Notes under the pieces: generated by a model
What the model saw: only the letters and a program-made list of their open reading frames with translations
What the model was told of the DNA's origin: nothing
Databases searched by the model: none
Assembly (NCBI RefSeq): GCF_030272615.1
Contig: NC_081413.1
Location: forward strand, 556,475,136-556,539,135
Length of the DNA stretch: 64,000 nt
Direction: 5' to 3'
Source: Cryptomeria japonica
Lineage: Eukaryota > Streptophyta > Pinopsida > Cupressales > Cupressaceae
Made by a program: the position numbers and the translations under genes
Shown: in pieces, positions 1 through 11,750 of the stretch
Layout of the letters: each line of letters begins with the position of its first letter
Numbering within the stretch: position 1 is the stretch's first letter

Positions 1-640
1 GTTATTGATCATCTTCAAAGGAAATTGAATAACCTTCATGTTATATACCCACCTCGAGAAGTAGTGTGCAGAGTGTTGCGGGATAGCATGGAAAGGAAAC
101 TAAGTCCTTTTCATTTAACCCCGCAGTGTGACAAAGGTGTGACAAATATGGTTGTTGGATAGCGGGATGAAGAAGACTTGGTCTTCATCTTGCCACCTTG
201 CGGGACTCTAAGTGTCCAATAAGAGGACGTGCAAGATAGCAAAAGACAGTTTGCTTTGTCTTCCCTGCCATCTTCCGAGGGGTGTCTAGAGAGAACAATG
301 ATGGTGTGGGATAAAGATGAAGGGCAAAGGGATGGTCTCCCCACCACCCCACATGTAATTTGAAGGTTCCTAAGGAGCGTTGTGGGTTAACTGGGGGAGC
401 ATGAAACATGATCTTCTTGCCATCTTGCATTGATGTCAAAAGTGACTTCAATGATAAGTTGATCTGAAAGCGACAAAGGTGGTGAGCACGATCAAATGTC
501 AAGCAACTTGTTGAGTTGTGCATAGTTGATTGATAGAAATTGGAATGACTCAGAGGAAACGATGGAGACAAAATGGCATGTTATTGACAATTTGAGGAAG
601 TTTGACAGTTGGAGATGTGGAAATCGAACTGAGTCATTTT
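1..640. other. unassigned leading segment
   Basis: No recognisable protein domain, repeat or RNA is visible here. Minus-strand open frames of 78 and 128 codons overlap each other in different frames and look like chance frames. The segment is probably more degenerate retroelement sequence, because everything to its right is. Confidence 0.3.
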
Positions 641-699
641 CTTGATAGAGAGGTATAAACATCTGAAGAAACGGTTGCACTAAGTATGAAAAGGTTGTA

Positions 700-1140
700 G
701 AGCCGGTGAGAGGCCCAAAATACTTTTTGCAGAAATGTTTGTAATTGAGGTTAGAAAGATGATTGCCTTGAAGACTAGAAGTTGGTAAAGACTGATTTCA
801 GATGGTTGGATGCTAAGTGAAATAGTTGGAGGTTGATGAGTGGTTGGTTTGTGTCAGATGCCAAATTGCAAAACTATTGTTCCTTTTGTCTGTGTAGTGC
901 GTGGGTCGAGTTCTATCTGTAGGTTCAATGCTGTCAGAATAGAGACTATGTGATCTACACCTGAGAGCTTAATCTGTACCTTCTATGTAATAAACATTTT
1001 AGTGTAATACAAGAGATTAGCTTTGGGGGTGAGTTTTTTAATCCGTAAGGGTTTTCCCACGTAAATTTTGTGTTCTCTCTATACTTATGTAAATCTTTTG
1101 TTTGCTTTGTTATCTTGTTAATGTGCATCTTAGTGTCTGT
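700..1140 (+). repeat. possible copia-type LTR remnant
   Basis: The stretch near 1046-1075 (ggttttcccacgtaaat) resembles the U5 region of plant copia LTRs, such as the GGGTTTTCCC box at about 21759 in the copia LTR of this same window. An AATAAA-like signal (taataaaca) precedes it near 990. No boundary, primer site or partner LTR was found, so this is a tentative fragment call. Confidence 0.3.
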
Positions 1141-1142
1141 AA

Positions 1143-3179
1143 TTAAAATTGAAATTCATCTCTGCTCCTCTCCTCTTTGAATTTAACATTGTGGAAGGCG
1201 TTTATGCATTGTGTATCACTCAAAATTAGTTCCTTTTCTTCCTTTTCTCTATGAGTGGAAGGAGAAGTGGAAGAAATCACACAAGGTTGAGACACATAAG
1301 ATGTTTGGAACTTCTCTTTGTGTTCTTTATAGGATTTAGGAAGTGGAACTGCAACATATATAGGAGGAATAAAAGTAGGAATAAGTCCAAATTCAAGATG
1401 TGGATCTAGAATAGTTATGTTCATATCCATCGATGAAGAATCATTATGAAGACTACTCAAAGTAGACCCTAAAGATTTAATCAAGGCATTTATTTTATTG
1501 GATTTAAACTTTTGATGGGATAGGAAGAGGAAAACATGAGGATTTTATAAAGGTTGAGGTTTTTTAGGCCAAAAGTAATCAAGGGTGAAGTTGCCACCAT
1601 TAGCTAAAGGCTAATAAAGACTATTATTGATCATTATAACTCACTCATTATGAGGAAACTTCAAACATTTATGAATGGTAGAAGGGATAGATTTTGTGGA
1701 ATTGAGTCATGGGTGTCCCAACTTCACATGAAATTTATTTGAGGTGGGGATAATGGAAAAGGTAACACCTAAACACTTATTGCCAACTTTAACAAGAAAG
1801 GTGATGGAACCTTTATTGGGACTTAATCACAATATTGGATTTATCATATGTATTTTGATGAAATTGCTATGTATAGAGATGTTCTTTCATGACAACATTC
1901 ACCGTACATACTAGATCAATAAACACTCCACATGAAAGCTTATCTTTAATTTTTTTAGTTATGTGTAATGCTCCATCATGTGCTTTTATTATATCTCAAG
2001 TCAATGGTGATGCAAGGTTCACACTTAGGCTTAGGTTGCTCAATCAAGCTCAAAACATTGTTTTCTTCATTAGATATATTATCAATAGCTATAAATCTTC
2101 TATCATTTCATTCAACAACATTGGTAGAATGGGAAGGTAAAGGATTGGTAAAGATTTGCAAATTTTTATTAGCAAGTCCCACATAATTGTTTCCTTTATC
2201 ATTAACACCATCCACCGCAATAGTATTAGAATTAATATGATCTTGAATTTCATGTTTCAAACAAATACACTTCTCAGTATCATGCCTGGTTTAATGATAT
2301 AATTGGAAAAAGGCTTTTGGATCAAAAGAAGGTGGCAAAGGCTTAGAAGTATTTATGGGAAGTACGAGAGGAAGATTCATCACATTATTATTAATTAGTT
2401 TAAGTATGATATTATGAAAAGGTTTAGGAGTGAAGGTGTGATGCCTAAATTTTGAAAAAAATTGAGCTACAAAAAGGGTTTCGGCTACCACTTGAGAATC
2501 AATATGATTAGAAATTTTGTTGGTATTTATCTTTATGAATTTCTTGTTTTTTTTCTAGATTTTGATGAGCATCTTCATTCCTATCAATTGAAGTCAAAGA
2601 TGAAGAGGATTCATATGACTCACTTGAAGTTGATAATTATGAAGTGTTGTGCACAATTGTGTGAAAGGTGCAAATTCAAAATAAAAAAAACTTATATCTA
2701 ATGTATTTTTACAAATTATTAATGAAAATTCTTTGAACGTTACATCAGGCACATTATATGCAATTTGTGCATGCAAATTCTTATATCTACCAATGAAATC
2801 AATTATTTTTTCCTTCAAGACCTTGTTTACAACACACTAAATCAGTCAAAATAACTTGTTGGCCAAAATTTTGAAAATATTGAATGAATGCATCAATCAA
2901 TTGTTGAAAGGCATCATTTGAATACCCAAGAAGGAGCAAAACCATTACAAAGCTTTATCTCTTACTTGAATATTCTCATAAGGAATATTCAGTCATACTG
3001 GTTCAATCACTACACAAAGTGAAAAATATTTTCACATGAATGTGGGGGTCACCTTGTCCATTATATTCCTCCAAAAGGGAAAACTCAATGTGTTAAGGAA
3101 TAGGAGTGTGAAGGATGTCAATGGAAAGTGGACTAGTGAAATAATGTGTAGGAATAGTGGATTTGGATTGGGTTGTGGT
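1143..3179 (-). pseudogene. gypsy-like gag and protease remnant, downstream half of an interrupted element
   Basis: Read on the minus strand from 3179 downwards, this is the continuation of the gag frame that starts at 10184. A capsid-like stretch (EYNGQGDPHIHVKIFF) lies near 3070-3025. The FIGRYKNLHAQI block follows at about 2810-2770. A His-Thr-Glu-Lys-Cys motif with LKHEIQD, common in plant Ty3/gypsy gag, is near 2290-2240. A protease-like FID...NVV stretch is near 1910. The last part, 1484-1143, is an open frame of 113 codons without a recognised domain. Many stops and frameshifts interrupt the reading, so it is non-functional. The other half was displaced by insertion of the element at 3180-9670. 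The family assignment rests on motifs read by eye. Confidence 0.6.
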
Positions 3180-4343
3180 TGTAATGGTAAAAAATTAGGG
3201 TTTCCACCACAAGAAGGGAGAAGACCACTATTTTTTTCTTAGGGACCACTACATTAAAGGAGGCATGAACATAATAGATCTAGCCTCAAATCAACAAGGA
3301 TAGGGCTAAGAATTCTTATTATATTCATTGGATTATGATTTTATGCCCTCTTTTAAGTTGAATTGTGGAAATGTTGAAATTGAAGAGATTATGCATGAAC
3401 AGTGAGCTATGATCATCAAACGGAGCCACAAACTTAGATTTGAGAAATATGTGAGTGTTCAGACCCGTTCCCAAAAGATAGTCCTGAATTGTCAAGACCA
3501 GAATGCTTGTTGCTCTGGTAATTCACATTTTTTGTCGTCCAAAGGGGAGCTTGTTCATCTCTATGAATAATGTTGAACCTGAGAATTGCAACTCCACACT
3601 TGTTTCCTACACATAGAAAGAGAGGAGAAATTGTTGGGAATAGGGGTTTGCCTAAGTCAAACCTCTATTTAGGAATTAACCTTGAATGAAATATTGCAAA
3701 TACTAAAATAAATAATGGAAAGATATACCTCAGACCTACAATTATTGATGATGATGCTTTGCTTCTTGAATGTAATCACATATGTTGTATGAAATGGCAT
3801 GAACATGGAAAAACCCTAATCATACACACATGCTTGCATATGAATGATGCAATTTTGCTCCATAATGGTTGAATGAAGGATATGCAACCTTGAAGACCTC
3901 TAAAAATTATTCATGATGAATACTTCACATATGCAAGGATGCTTTATTGCTTGGAGATGGAGACTTAGATTGAAATGAATTGATTAAGTGTCTTTATATA
4001 AGGGTATCTAGGTCATTTACCAATTAAGTCGACCTCCAACAGTCATGTGGAGCCACAAAGTTGAATTGTCATTGGAGAGATAGGGCCCATCTCCCATTTC
4101 AAAATAGGGCCCAACTAAGAGGGACTAGGGTGCTAGGCACTCTAGTCCTTCTCAATCAAATACCATGATTTAATCCCAGGGAGAAGGGTACCCCTCCAAG
4201 AAATCAATTGGTGGGGGTACATGTCATTAGAATTGGAGTTAAGGCATTGAATGAACTTGGATAGATGATGAGAGGGAGACACACTAAATTAGGGACACAA
4301 ACATAAGGTGTAAATTGGCTCGGTGACAATTTACAACACTACA
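3180..4343 (-). repeat. 3' LTR of nested gypsy-like element (LTR A)
   Basis: This 1.16-kb segment is a direct repeat of 8468-9670. It shares long blocks such as ccaccacaagaagggagaag near its left edge and gaggtgtaaattgg near its right edge. On the minus strand it begins TGTAGTG and ends TACA. A purine tract adjoins its right edge, which marks it as the 3' LTR of a minus-strand element. The two LTRs differ by many substitutions and small indels, so the insertion is old. Confidence 0.75.
3992..4000 (-). promoter_or_regulatory. TATA box in LTR A
   Basis: The minus strand reads TATATAAAG here, a good plant TATA box in the middle of the LTR where U3 should end. The matching site in the other LTR (about 9299-9307) has decayed to a TACATAAAG-like sequence. 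Confidence 0.45.
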
Positions 4344-4362
4344 TTTAGCCCCCACTTTAATG
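4344..4362 (-). other. polypurine tract of nested gypsy-like element
   Basis: The minus strand reads TTAAAGTGGGGGCTAAA directly before the TGTAGTG start of LTR A. This is the expected position and composition of a plus-strand priming tract for a minus-strand LTR retrotransposon. Confidence 0.6.
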
Positions 4363-6560
4363 GGAGTATGAGCCTATGCAAATACTCATGGTAAAGTAGA
4401 CGAACAAGATGAAAGAGAGCAGAAATTAAGAGCATAATCATAAGGAGTATAAGGCAACACTAGATTTGAGGAACCAAGCCCCCAATCTTAAGATCTTAAC
4501 TCACTCAAGCACATGCAAGGGCACACAAAAAAAGACAAAAACAAAAAAGGAAAACAAAGGCAAATAAAGGCAAAAGGCAAATGACACACAACACAAAAGA
4601 TAAAAAACAAAAACAAGACCTCAAGTCAACTAGTCGAAGAGACCTTGATATCAAAATGTCTCAACCACTAATATCATTCTTCAAAAATTTCATCTCAAGA
4701 ACACAAGTGATCACATAAAATAGTAAGAACACACATCATCCATGAACTACAAATAGCAAAGCTATGAGCTCATGAGAAGAAAGAGAGAAAGCATGGATAC
4801 ACATTATAGATATGTTTTTCTAGGTGATCCATGTTGGGGAGGAGAGTAGGAATAATATAGTTGTGTTTTGCTAGTTCCACTCATCCTTGTGCATGTGTGC
4901 AAGTGATGTTTGGTTTCAAGTATATAGCATCTCATATAAGAATTTATTTTCTCTAGTTTCGAGCATGCTTCGACTCCTTTAAGACATGTAATGAAGATGC
5001 AAATGTCAAGGGGTGAGTTTGGTTTTAGTTAAATCTCATATAAGAGTTTGTTTGCTCTGGTTTTGAGAATGTGTCATCCCTTTATGACAAATATATGTCT
5101 AGTTTTGAGGACATCTCATGTAAGAGTTTTTTTGCTCTATTTTCAAGACTGTGCACCCCATCTAAGACATGTATCAATGTTGCACTTGGTTTTGAGCATG
5201 AAGCGTCTTGTGTAAGAGTTTGTTTTCTTTGGTTTCAAGAATGAACACCCTATTTAATAAATGCAAAAATATAGAACAATTTATTACAAAGAGGGTGATA
5301 TGTATACCCCCCATTAAGATGTCAACATAGACCTATGTTGATGTCTTAAGGAAGCAAGAAAAAAGGATACTTACCTTCAACACCAAGGAGATATCCTTTA
5401 AGAAAAAATGTTCATAAATCCAAGCTAAAGAGGTGATACTCTTAGAAACAAGAATAAGATAGTTGAAAAAGAGATATCTTGCAACAATTGTAAAGAGGAT
5501 CCATGGAGGAGAAGAGATCTTTTCTCAAAAGACATCTACCTCCAGGAGGAGTTCTTGAACAAACATAAAATCTTCTACCAAAAAGGGAAGGAGAAAAAGA
5601 ATGCATGCCTTCCTCCTATTGCTATATGAAAGGGATTCTTGATGAAGGATGACACACTTTTGACCCAATGTGAAGAAGGGTAAGTTTATAATAGATATAC
5701 ACTGCCGAGTGAAAAAGAGGTTGTAGTCAAGGATACATACCTCGTGCATGAGAAGGAAACAACAACTTTACACAAGGAATGACATCAAATCCTAAGAAAA
5801 CACCACTTAACAAAGGACAAGTGGATCCTCAGAAAGGATAGCAAAGCTATCATTGCCCCCAATCATAGGGACAATGATAATAATTACACAACCTCTAAGG
5901 AGAGTTTAGACATAAGAAAATACACAATGTACTCACATGAAGGAATATTAAATGCAAGAAAAGACATTAAGATATGTAAAATTCAACTCTAAAGAAGAGG
6001 TAATCTTCAAAGAGAAGGAAGAGAGAATTAGAATGAAGGATCACAAACTCCCCTAAGGAGAGAGTTATCATAAGATACATACCATTCCATTCAAGAAAGG
6101 ACATCAAAGCATGAAAAATGCAACCCCTAAAAGGGAATAGTGAAACCTTAGATAGAGAAAAGAGATAAGGTAGAGGCACGAATGAACTATGTTGCTGCCC
6201 CAAGATGTTTGTAATTGAAAAAGCATCACCTCTTATTATAAATAGCCCCCAATGAAGTTGACTATCCATGCCACAAGGTTAGGAGAAATGTGAAGAGTGA
6301 ATGGAGTGCTAAGGCACTACCTCTTCACCAAGGAAGAGTGTAAGATTGGTTGTAAGAGCTATGTGATCCCTATCATATTGTTCTTTAACATAATGTTTTA
6401 AATGCTTTACACTTTCCAAGAGAATGACAATAACTATGATGAAAAAGACAATGTTAATCACCTTTTTATGCTTAGATTATTTATTAATTATAATGAAGGG
6501 AAAGAAAAAATTCTTATCATACTTCAATCTCCAAAATATTATAGTAGCTAATTTCTCTTG
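4363..6560 (-). other. 3' internal non-coding part of nested gypsy-like element
   Basis: This AT-rich stretch lies between the polypurine tract and the gag-like frame. No reverse transcriptase, RNase H or integrase motif was found in it. Open frames at 5525-5749 and 5967-6269 (minus) show no known domain. Repeated wording such as aaggacatcaaa and ctaaggagag suggests old internal duplications. The lack of pol suggests a non-autonomous, gag-only element, although a deletion of pol is equally possible. Confidence 0.4.
4931..5265. repeat. degenerate tandem repeat, about 80-104 bp units
   Basis: Four imperfect units begin near 4931, 5035, 5115 and 5205. Each carries a core like ctcatataagagtttgtttt, then ctctggtttcgagaatgtg, then a taagacatgta-like segment. 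It sits in the 3' internal region of the gypsy-like element, a place where some plant gypsy elements carry tandem arrays. Confidence 0.65.
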
Positions 6561-7502
6561 ATCATCAATAGGATTAGGTATTGTCTCTTGAGATTTAGGA
6601 CAAGGGTTGTTACAAGAAGATGGATTGTCATCTATGATTTTAACTATGTCATTATCAATGAGTCCTTGAATTCCATTCTGAAAACCGATACAATCATTGG
6701 TAGTGTGGTCATTAGTTTGATGATGTAATCAAGGAGTATTTGAAGAAGAAGTATCCTTAGATGGGAAATAAGTCTTATGTCTTTCAAGATAATCCTTAAA
6801 TTTTTGAATTCTAAGGAGATCATCCATAGGTGAATCATGATAATGTCCTAGACCTTTAGCACTGGTTTGTATAAGAGGGTTTATAGGGAATATAATTCAT
6901 TGTTCAAATTTTCCAAGTCCTTGTCCTTTAAAACCTTGTTTTGATATTATGTTATAGCCACTCCCATAATAATATCTTAATTGAGAAGCAGGAGGAACAT
7001 TATAACAAATTTATTTGAAATTTTTAGTTTAAGTGTATTTAGAAGGATCAAAGGGAAAAGTAGATGAAGATGGAATATTTTGTATAGAGAGATCTTCCTT
7101 TCTATAATAATGCATATCTTCTTTGATCAGTTGGGAAGGAAGATCCTTATCATCTAAGGCCTAATCTTTACTTAATGTTATGTGGGGAGATAGATCATGA
7201 ATGAAATGCATAACATAATATTCTCTACAATTTTTTTGATGATTAAGATGGGCTCTAGGAGAATAAGGAGGATCTAGAGAGATTGAAGCACCAATATTTT
7301 GATCTTGCCTCCCTTGCACTAGGGTATGTGTATGAGAAGAAGATGGTGCCATGTTTCTCTTCAATGCTTGATCTCCATTAGGCAGATCATTGATATGAGT
7401 ATTAGCTCTTTCTTTATTCACATTAGATACCTTAGGAGAAGTACAAGTATTTAATGGATCACAATGTGTGATCCAAAACGTTGATACAAAAAACTCACAC
7501 AA
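6561..7502 (-). pseudogene. gypsy-like gag-region remnant with G-patch motif
   Basis: On the minus strand, 7502 to 7161 is an open frame of 113 codons with a polar, Pro/Ser-rich character. Next, near 6970-6840, is a glycine-rich G-patch-like motif (GYNIISKQGFKGQGLGKFEQ, then KGLGH). A zinc-knuckle-like HTTNDC plus GIQGLIDND motif follows near 6730-6640, the same type as the HDTEKC/LKHEIQD motif of the neighbouring element. The frame has in-frame stops. G-patch motifs are known in polyproteins of some plant gypsy and betaretroviral-like elements. No polymerase follows. It is non-functional; the domain calls come from motif reading only. Confidence 0.55.
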
Positions 7503-8467
7503 TCAAATATAGAAACAATTATAGACAACAATATGAATTGTGAAAATCTAATATCTTTAATATATACATTGATCATTATCAACCAAGAGAATTATAATTT
7601 TAATGTACATCTCTATACAACTACACATACAAAACCCAGCAAATTAATTATGGGTATATGTATATGTATTATGATGTGGTTGTTTATATACTTATATTAG
7701 CATCAAATGCTAGTATATAGATGCATTTTTTTTATGTTTGGGAATGGGTGAGTTCTGTCATTATGATACACTCCCCATAAGTTTTCCATTAGTATCTCTA
7801 GGATTGGGATCTATAAAATCTTTGGTGTGATCAACATATGTAATGCATTTTCCTAAAACTATCGCAATAAAACAACATGCACTATGGATAAAAGATTTGA
7901 GATTTAAGTGATTGAAAGGAAGCAAAATTTGGAAATTCTAAAAATGCAATATGCCAAAGTGCTATGAATGAAAAGAAGCAATGTGAAGTGAAAGAAACTA
8001 TTATCCAATGCATGATTATGATAAATGTAAGTGAAAAAAAATGTAATCATATGTGAAATAGAAAATAAATCAAATCTATTAAGTGCCATTATGAATGTGT
8101 AAAATCAATCTGAAAATTGATTTGACAAATTATGAAACCCACAAATCAAATTAATTAAAAATAAATTAGGGTTTTTGTGAATTAGATCTCTAAATTTGTG
8201 CAATTTGATTTAAATAAGATCTATGATGCAAACTTAAAAATTAGAATGTTCAAAAATCGGATATGAAATTATTAATACAAATTAAACAACCCACAAGTTC
8301 AATTTTAGGATTACAAATTAGGGTTCTTGTGAACTTAACCTCTAAATTTATGAAACTCAATTGGAAATTAAACTTGTGAATGTAAATTTGAATTTTAAAT
8401 TGCATAAACACTCAGATCTGAGAAGATAAATCAGAAATAAGGGTGTAAGGAGTCGAGTTCGCTAAAT
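7503..8467 (-). other. 5' leader of nested gypsy-like element
   Basis: This AT-rich segment lies between the 5' LTR (right) and the gag-like frame (left). Near 8100-8400 there are two similar stretches around aattagggttttgtgaa-type sequence, suggesting a small internal duplication. A primer-binding site should lie near 8440-8467, but I could not match the sequence to a tRNA end. Confidence 0.4.
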
Positions 8468-9670
8468 TGTACTGGTGAAAATTTTATTTTTCCACCACAA
8501 GAAGGGAGAAGACTACGAATTTTTTCTTAGGGACCACTACATTAAAAGAGGGGTGAACCTAATAGATTTGGCCTCAAATTAGAAAGGATTAGGTTGAGAA
8601 TTCTTATTAAATTAATTGGATTAGGATTTGATGCCCTCTTTTAAGTTGAATTGTGCAGATGTTGAAATTAGGGTAAATGTACTTAAATTGAAGAGATTGG
8701 GCATGAACAGTGAGCTACGATCATCAAACGAAGCCACAAACCTATATTTGAGCAATATGTGAGTGTTCGGAGCTATTTCCAAAAGACCATCCTAAATTGT
8801 TAGGACCAGAATGCCTGTCCCTCTAGTCCTCCACACTTTTTGTTATCCAAAGGGGAACCTATTCATCTCTATGAATAATGTTGATCCGGAGAATTGCAGC
8901 TTCACACTTGTTTCCTACACATAGAAAGAGAAGAGAAATATTTGGGAATAGAGGTTTGTCTAAGTCAAACCTCGGTTTAGGAATTAACCTTGAATGAAAT
9001 ATTGCAAATACTGAAATAAATAATGAAAAGATATACCTCAAATCTGCAATTATTGTTGATGATACTTTGCCTCTTGAATGTAATCACATATGTTGTATGA
9101 AATGGCATGAACATGAAAAAATCCTAATCACACACACATGCTTGCATATAAATGATGCAATTTTTCTTCACAATGGTTGAATGAAGAATATGTAGCCTTA
9201 AAGACCTTTAAAAATGCTTGATGATGAATACTTCATAGATGCAAGGATGTTTGATTGCTTGGAGATGGAGAATTAGATTTAAATGAATTAATTGAATATC
9301 TTTATGTAGGGGTATCTAGGTCATTTACCAATTAGGTTGACCTCCCATGGTCATGTAGAGCCACAAAGTTGAATTCCCACTGGAGAGAATCTCACATTTC
9401 AAAATAGGGCCCAACTAAGACAGACCAGCACACTATGCACTCTGGTCCTAGGACTAAGGTGCTAGCTCCCTAGCCCTTCTCAATCAAGGACCATGATTTA
9501 ATCCCAAGGAGAAGGCTACCCCTCTAGGAAATCAATCGATGGGTGTACATGTCATCAAATTAGAGTTGAGGCACTAAATGAACCTAGATAGATAATGAGA
9601 GGGAGACATGCTAAAGTAGGGGCATAAACATGAGGTGTAAATTGGATTGGTGACAATTTATGATGCTACA
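8468..9670 (-). repeat. 5' LTR of nested gypsy-like element (LTR B)
   Basis: Direct repeat of 3180-4343 in the same orientation. It starts (minus strand) TGTAGCATC at 9670 and ends at the TACA complement at 8471-8468. It carries the same blocks as LTR A with scattered differences, including a damaged TATA box. The 5 bp to its right (atggt, 9671-9675) nearly match the 5 bp to the left of LTR A (gtggt, 3175-3179), consistent with a target-site duplication. Confidence 0.75.
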
Positions 9671-10184
9671 ATGGTATACAAATGGTTTTGTAAAGATGAA
9701 ACATTTTGTGTAAAATAGTTTATAGTGGCTTAGTGGATGAATTGGACTGATAAACATTAGATTATGATGGAGGATTTGAAGGTGTTGTATGATAGGTAGG
9801 TGGAAGATTGTGGTAGGTAAGTGGAGGAGATGGTTGAAAAACAAATGGAAGATTGGTTGAAGGTGTTACATAGACATATTGATTTATAAGATTCCCCTAA
9901 CCACTAACATTTGTAGCATTAATATTTTGTGTAGCAGTATCCATTATCGAAGATGTATATGTAGCAACATTAGGTAGAGATGTTGGAATAGGCATGGAGA
10001 TCTCAACATGATTTGGAGGAATGGAATGTCCAAGAATCTCAACACAACTAGCCAATTTCATAGTGTTGTCATCCACTATGTAAGCTATACTATGTAGAAT
10101 ATACACACCATGTTCACCATTTTGAATCAACCCACTTAAACTTTCAATCAAGGGAATTTCTCCACCCAAGTGTTGTTGACTCAC
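9671..10184 (-). pseudogene. gypsy-like gag N-terminal half, interrupted by insertion
   Basis: Minus-strand frame starting near 10184 (MSQQHLGGEIPLIESL). It runs into a Pro/Thr/Ser-rich segment (PFVFQPSPPLTYHNLPP) with in-frame stops, then breaks off at the right edge of LTR B. Similar proline-rich N-termini precede the capsid region in many plant gypsy gag proteins. The rest of this gag resumes at 3179, on the far side of the nested element. Confidence 0.55.
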
Positions 10185-10379
10185 AAATTATGCAAGAAAA
10201 TGCCAGGCTCACCAAAATACAATGTGGTGTAATGAATTTCACTAGCCTAAGCATGCAAACTAGGAATCAATCCCATTCACGTCAACATCTATTAAAGAAT
10301 AACCAATAGGACCAACTAAAAACCTTTGGGAGAGTTGGGCACAATGATTGATTATTCCTTTTTATGCTTTAGATAATTT

Positions 10380-11467
10380 TGGATAAGATATAATGATAAA
10401 ATGTAGGAACTAGGTATAAAGATACAAAATTTACAATAATAAGCATGAACAATAAGCTACAAAACAGATATGCAAACTTTAAGAACGGGTCTGTAAATAG
10501 GAGTCACAAAGGAACTTGTATCTACAATTTGATCCTGAAAGTATTGGACTATGAGGCTAGGTATTACTATCCTTCATGTGTCTGATGCAAATATTGTAAA
10601 CAAATTCCAAATCAAGATGTCACATAGATTATCTCCCTAAAATTATGTCATAAAGCGTTAGACTATGGGGCTAGGCTACAACATCTGTGGTTTTCTGATT
10701 ATTCAAAGTCTTAATCTCTTTGTCTCATTCTACACTTTATGAATTTGTAATCCTTCTCTATCAAAATTGAATCCTACACACATAAGAGAGAGAAAATGGT
10801 GATGGATTATATAGGGGTTTGCCTAGGTCAAACCCCAAGTTAGAATTAACCCTACACCAATGATGATGGAAAAGAGGGCATAACCTTTCAAAGAAGAGGC
10901 AAAAAACCTTAAGGAAATGAAAAATTGAAATGTTACACCTTTTCTATGAATTTCCTTGACTTGAAGTATCATGGAAGGTTAATGTTGCTAGGTAGAAGAT
11001 CATGCATGCCTTAACATAAACTTGATCATGGGTGCTATCTTGAATGCTTCAAGAATCTAAATACTTGACCTCTCCTTCACTACCTTGAGAATGCTTGATT
11101 TCTTTCTCAATGGAATTCCTTGATGTGGATTTAATTCCTTTATGAGAGATGTTGAGACTTTCTTTTATACTCAACCTCACAAAACAAGTTGAAATTTTTT
11201 AAGAAGGCTCACATCGAGAGCACTTTCCCACTCAATATTTTTTTACCATTAGAATTTGGGCCCTTTTTTGTTAGACTATGGTGCTAGGTGCCCTAGTCTA
11301 GTCCTCTTGGGTTAGGATCTAGGTTCAAGAGACAAAAATAGTGTAGTCCTCAGATTTATCCTTGGTTTGAGCAAAATTAGTCAATCTCGAGAGAAATGAT
11401 GGAGAAGCACCAAAGTAAGCCTCAGATGAGTATAAAATTATATGAGGATACAATTTATTCAACACTA
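10380..11467 (-). repeat. diverged LTR of the host gypsy-like element (LTR C)
   Basis: This region shares short ordered blocks with LTRs A and B: agcatgaacaataagcta near 10441; a cctacacacataagagagag segment, then ggggtttgcctaggtcaaac near 10770-10840; and gaggatacaatttattcaacact near 11441-11463. It lies upstream (minus strand) of the gag at 10184, as expected for the 5' LTR. The edges are approximate. Confidence 0.5.
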
Positions 11468-11750
11468 AATAAGATTCTCCACTCCTCAATCCTAGTGCTT
11501 TAAATTGGGAAAGTGTATTTAGTAAGTAAATTCAGCCATAACCATCACCATTATGTTCCACCTCCTTCATGAATACATATAAAAACTAATGCCAAGCTTC
11601 TCAAAGAAATATTAATTATAAAATATTTTCCAATTACACCTTAGGCAGCCAAGGACACTTTTTGAGGAGTGTTGGAGATACATAAAATATGCATAGGATT
11701 GCAAGGTTAATGGAACCTTAATCCTAGTATTCTCCCACTTTATACTATAC
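11468..11750. other. unassigned spacer
   Basis: Short AT-rich junction between LTR C and the minus-strand copia remnant. It may contain the 3' end of that copia element, but no LTR edge was recognised. Confidence 0.3.
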
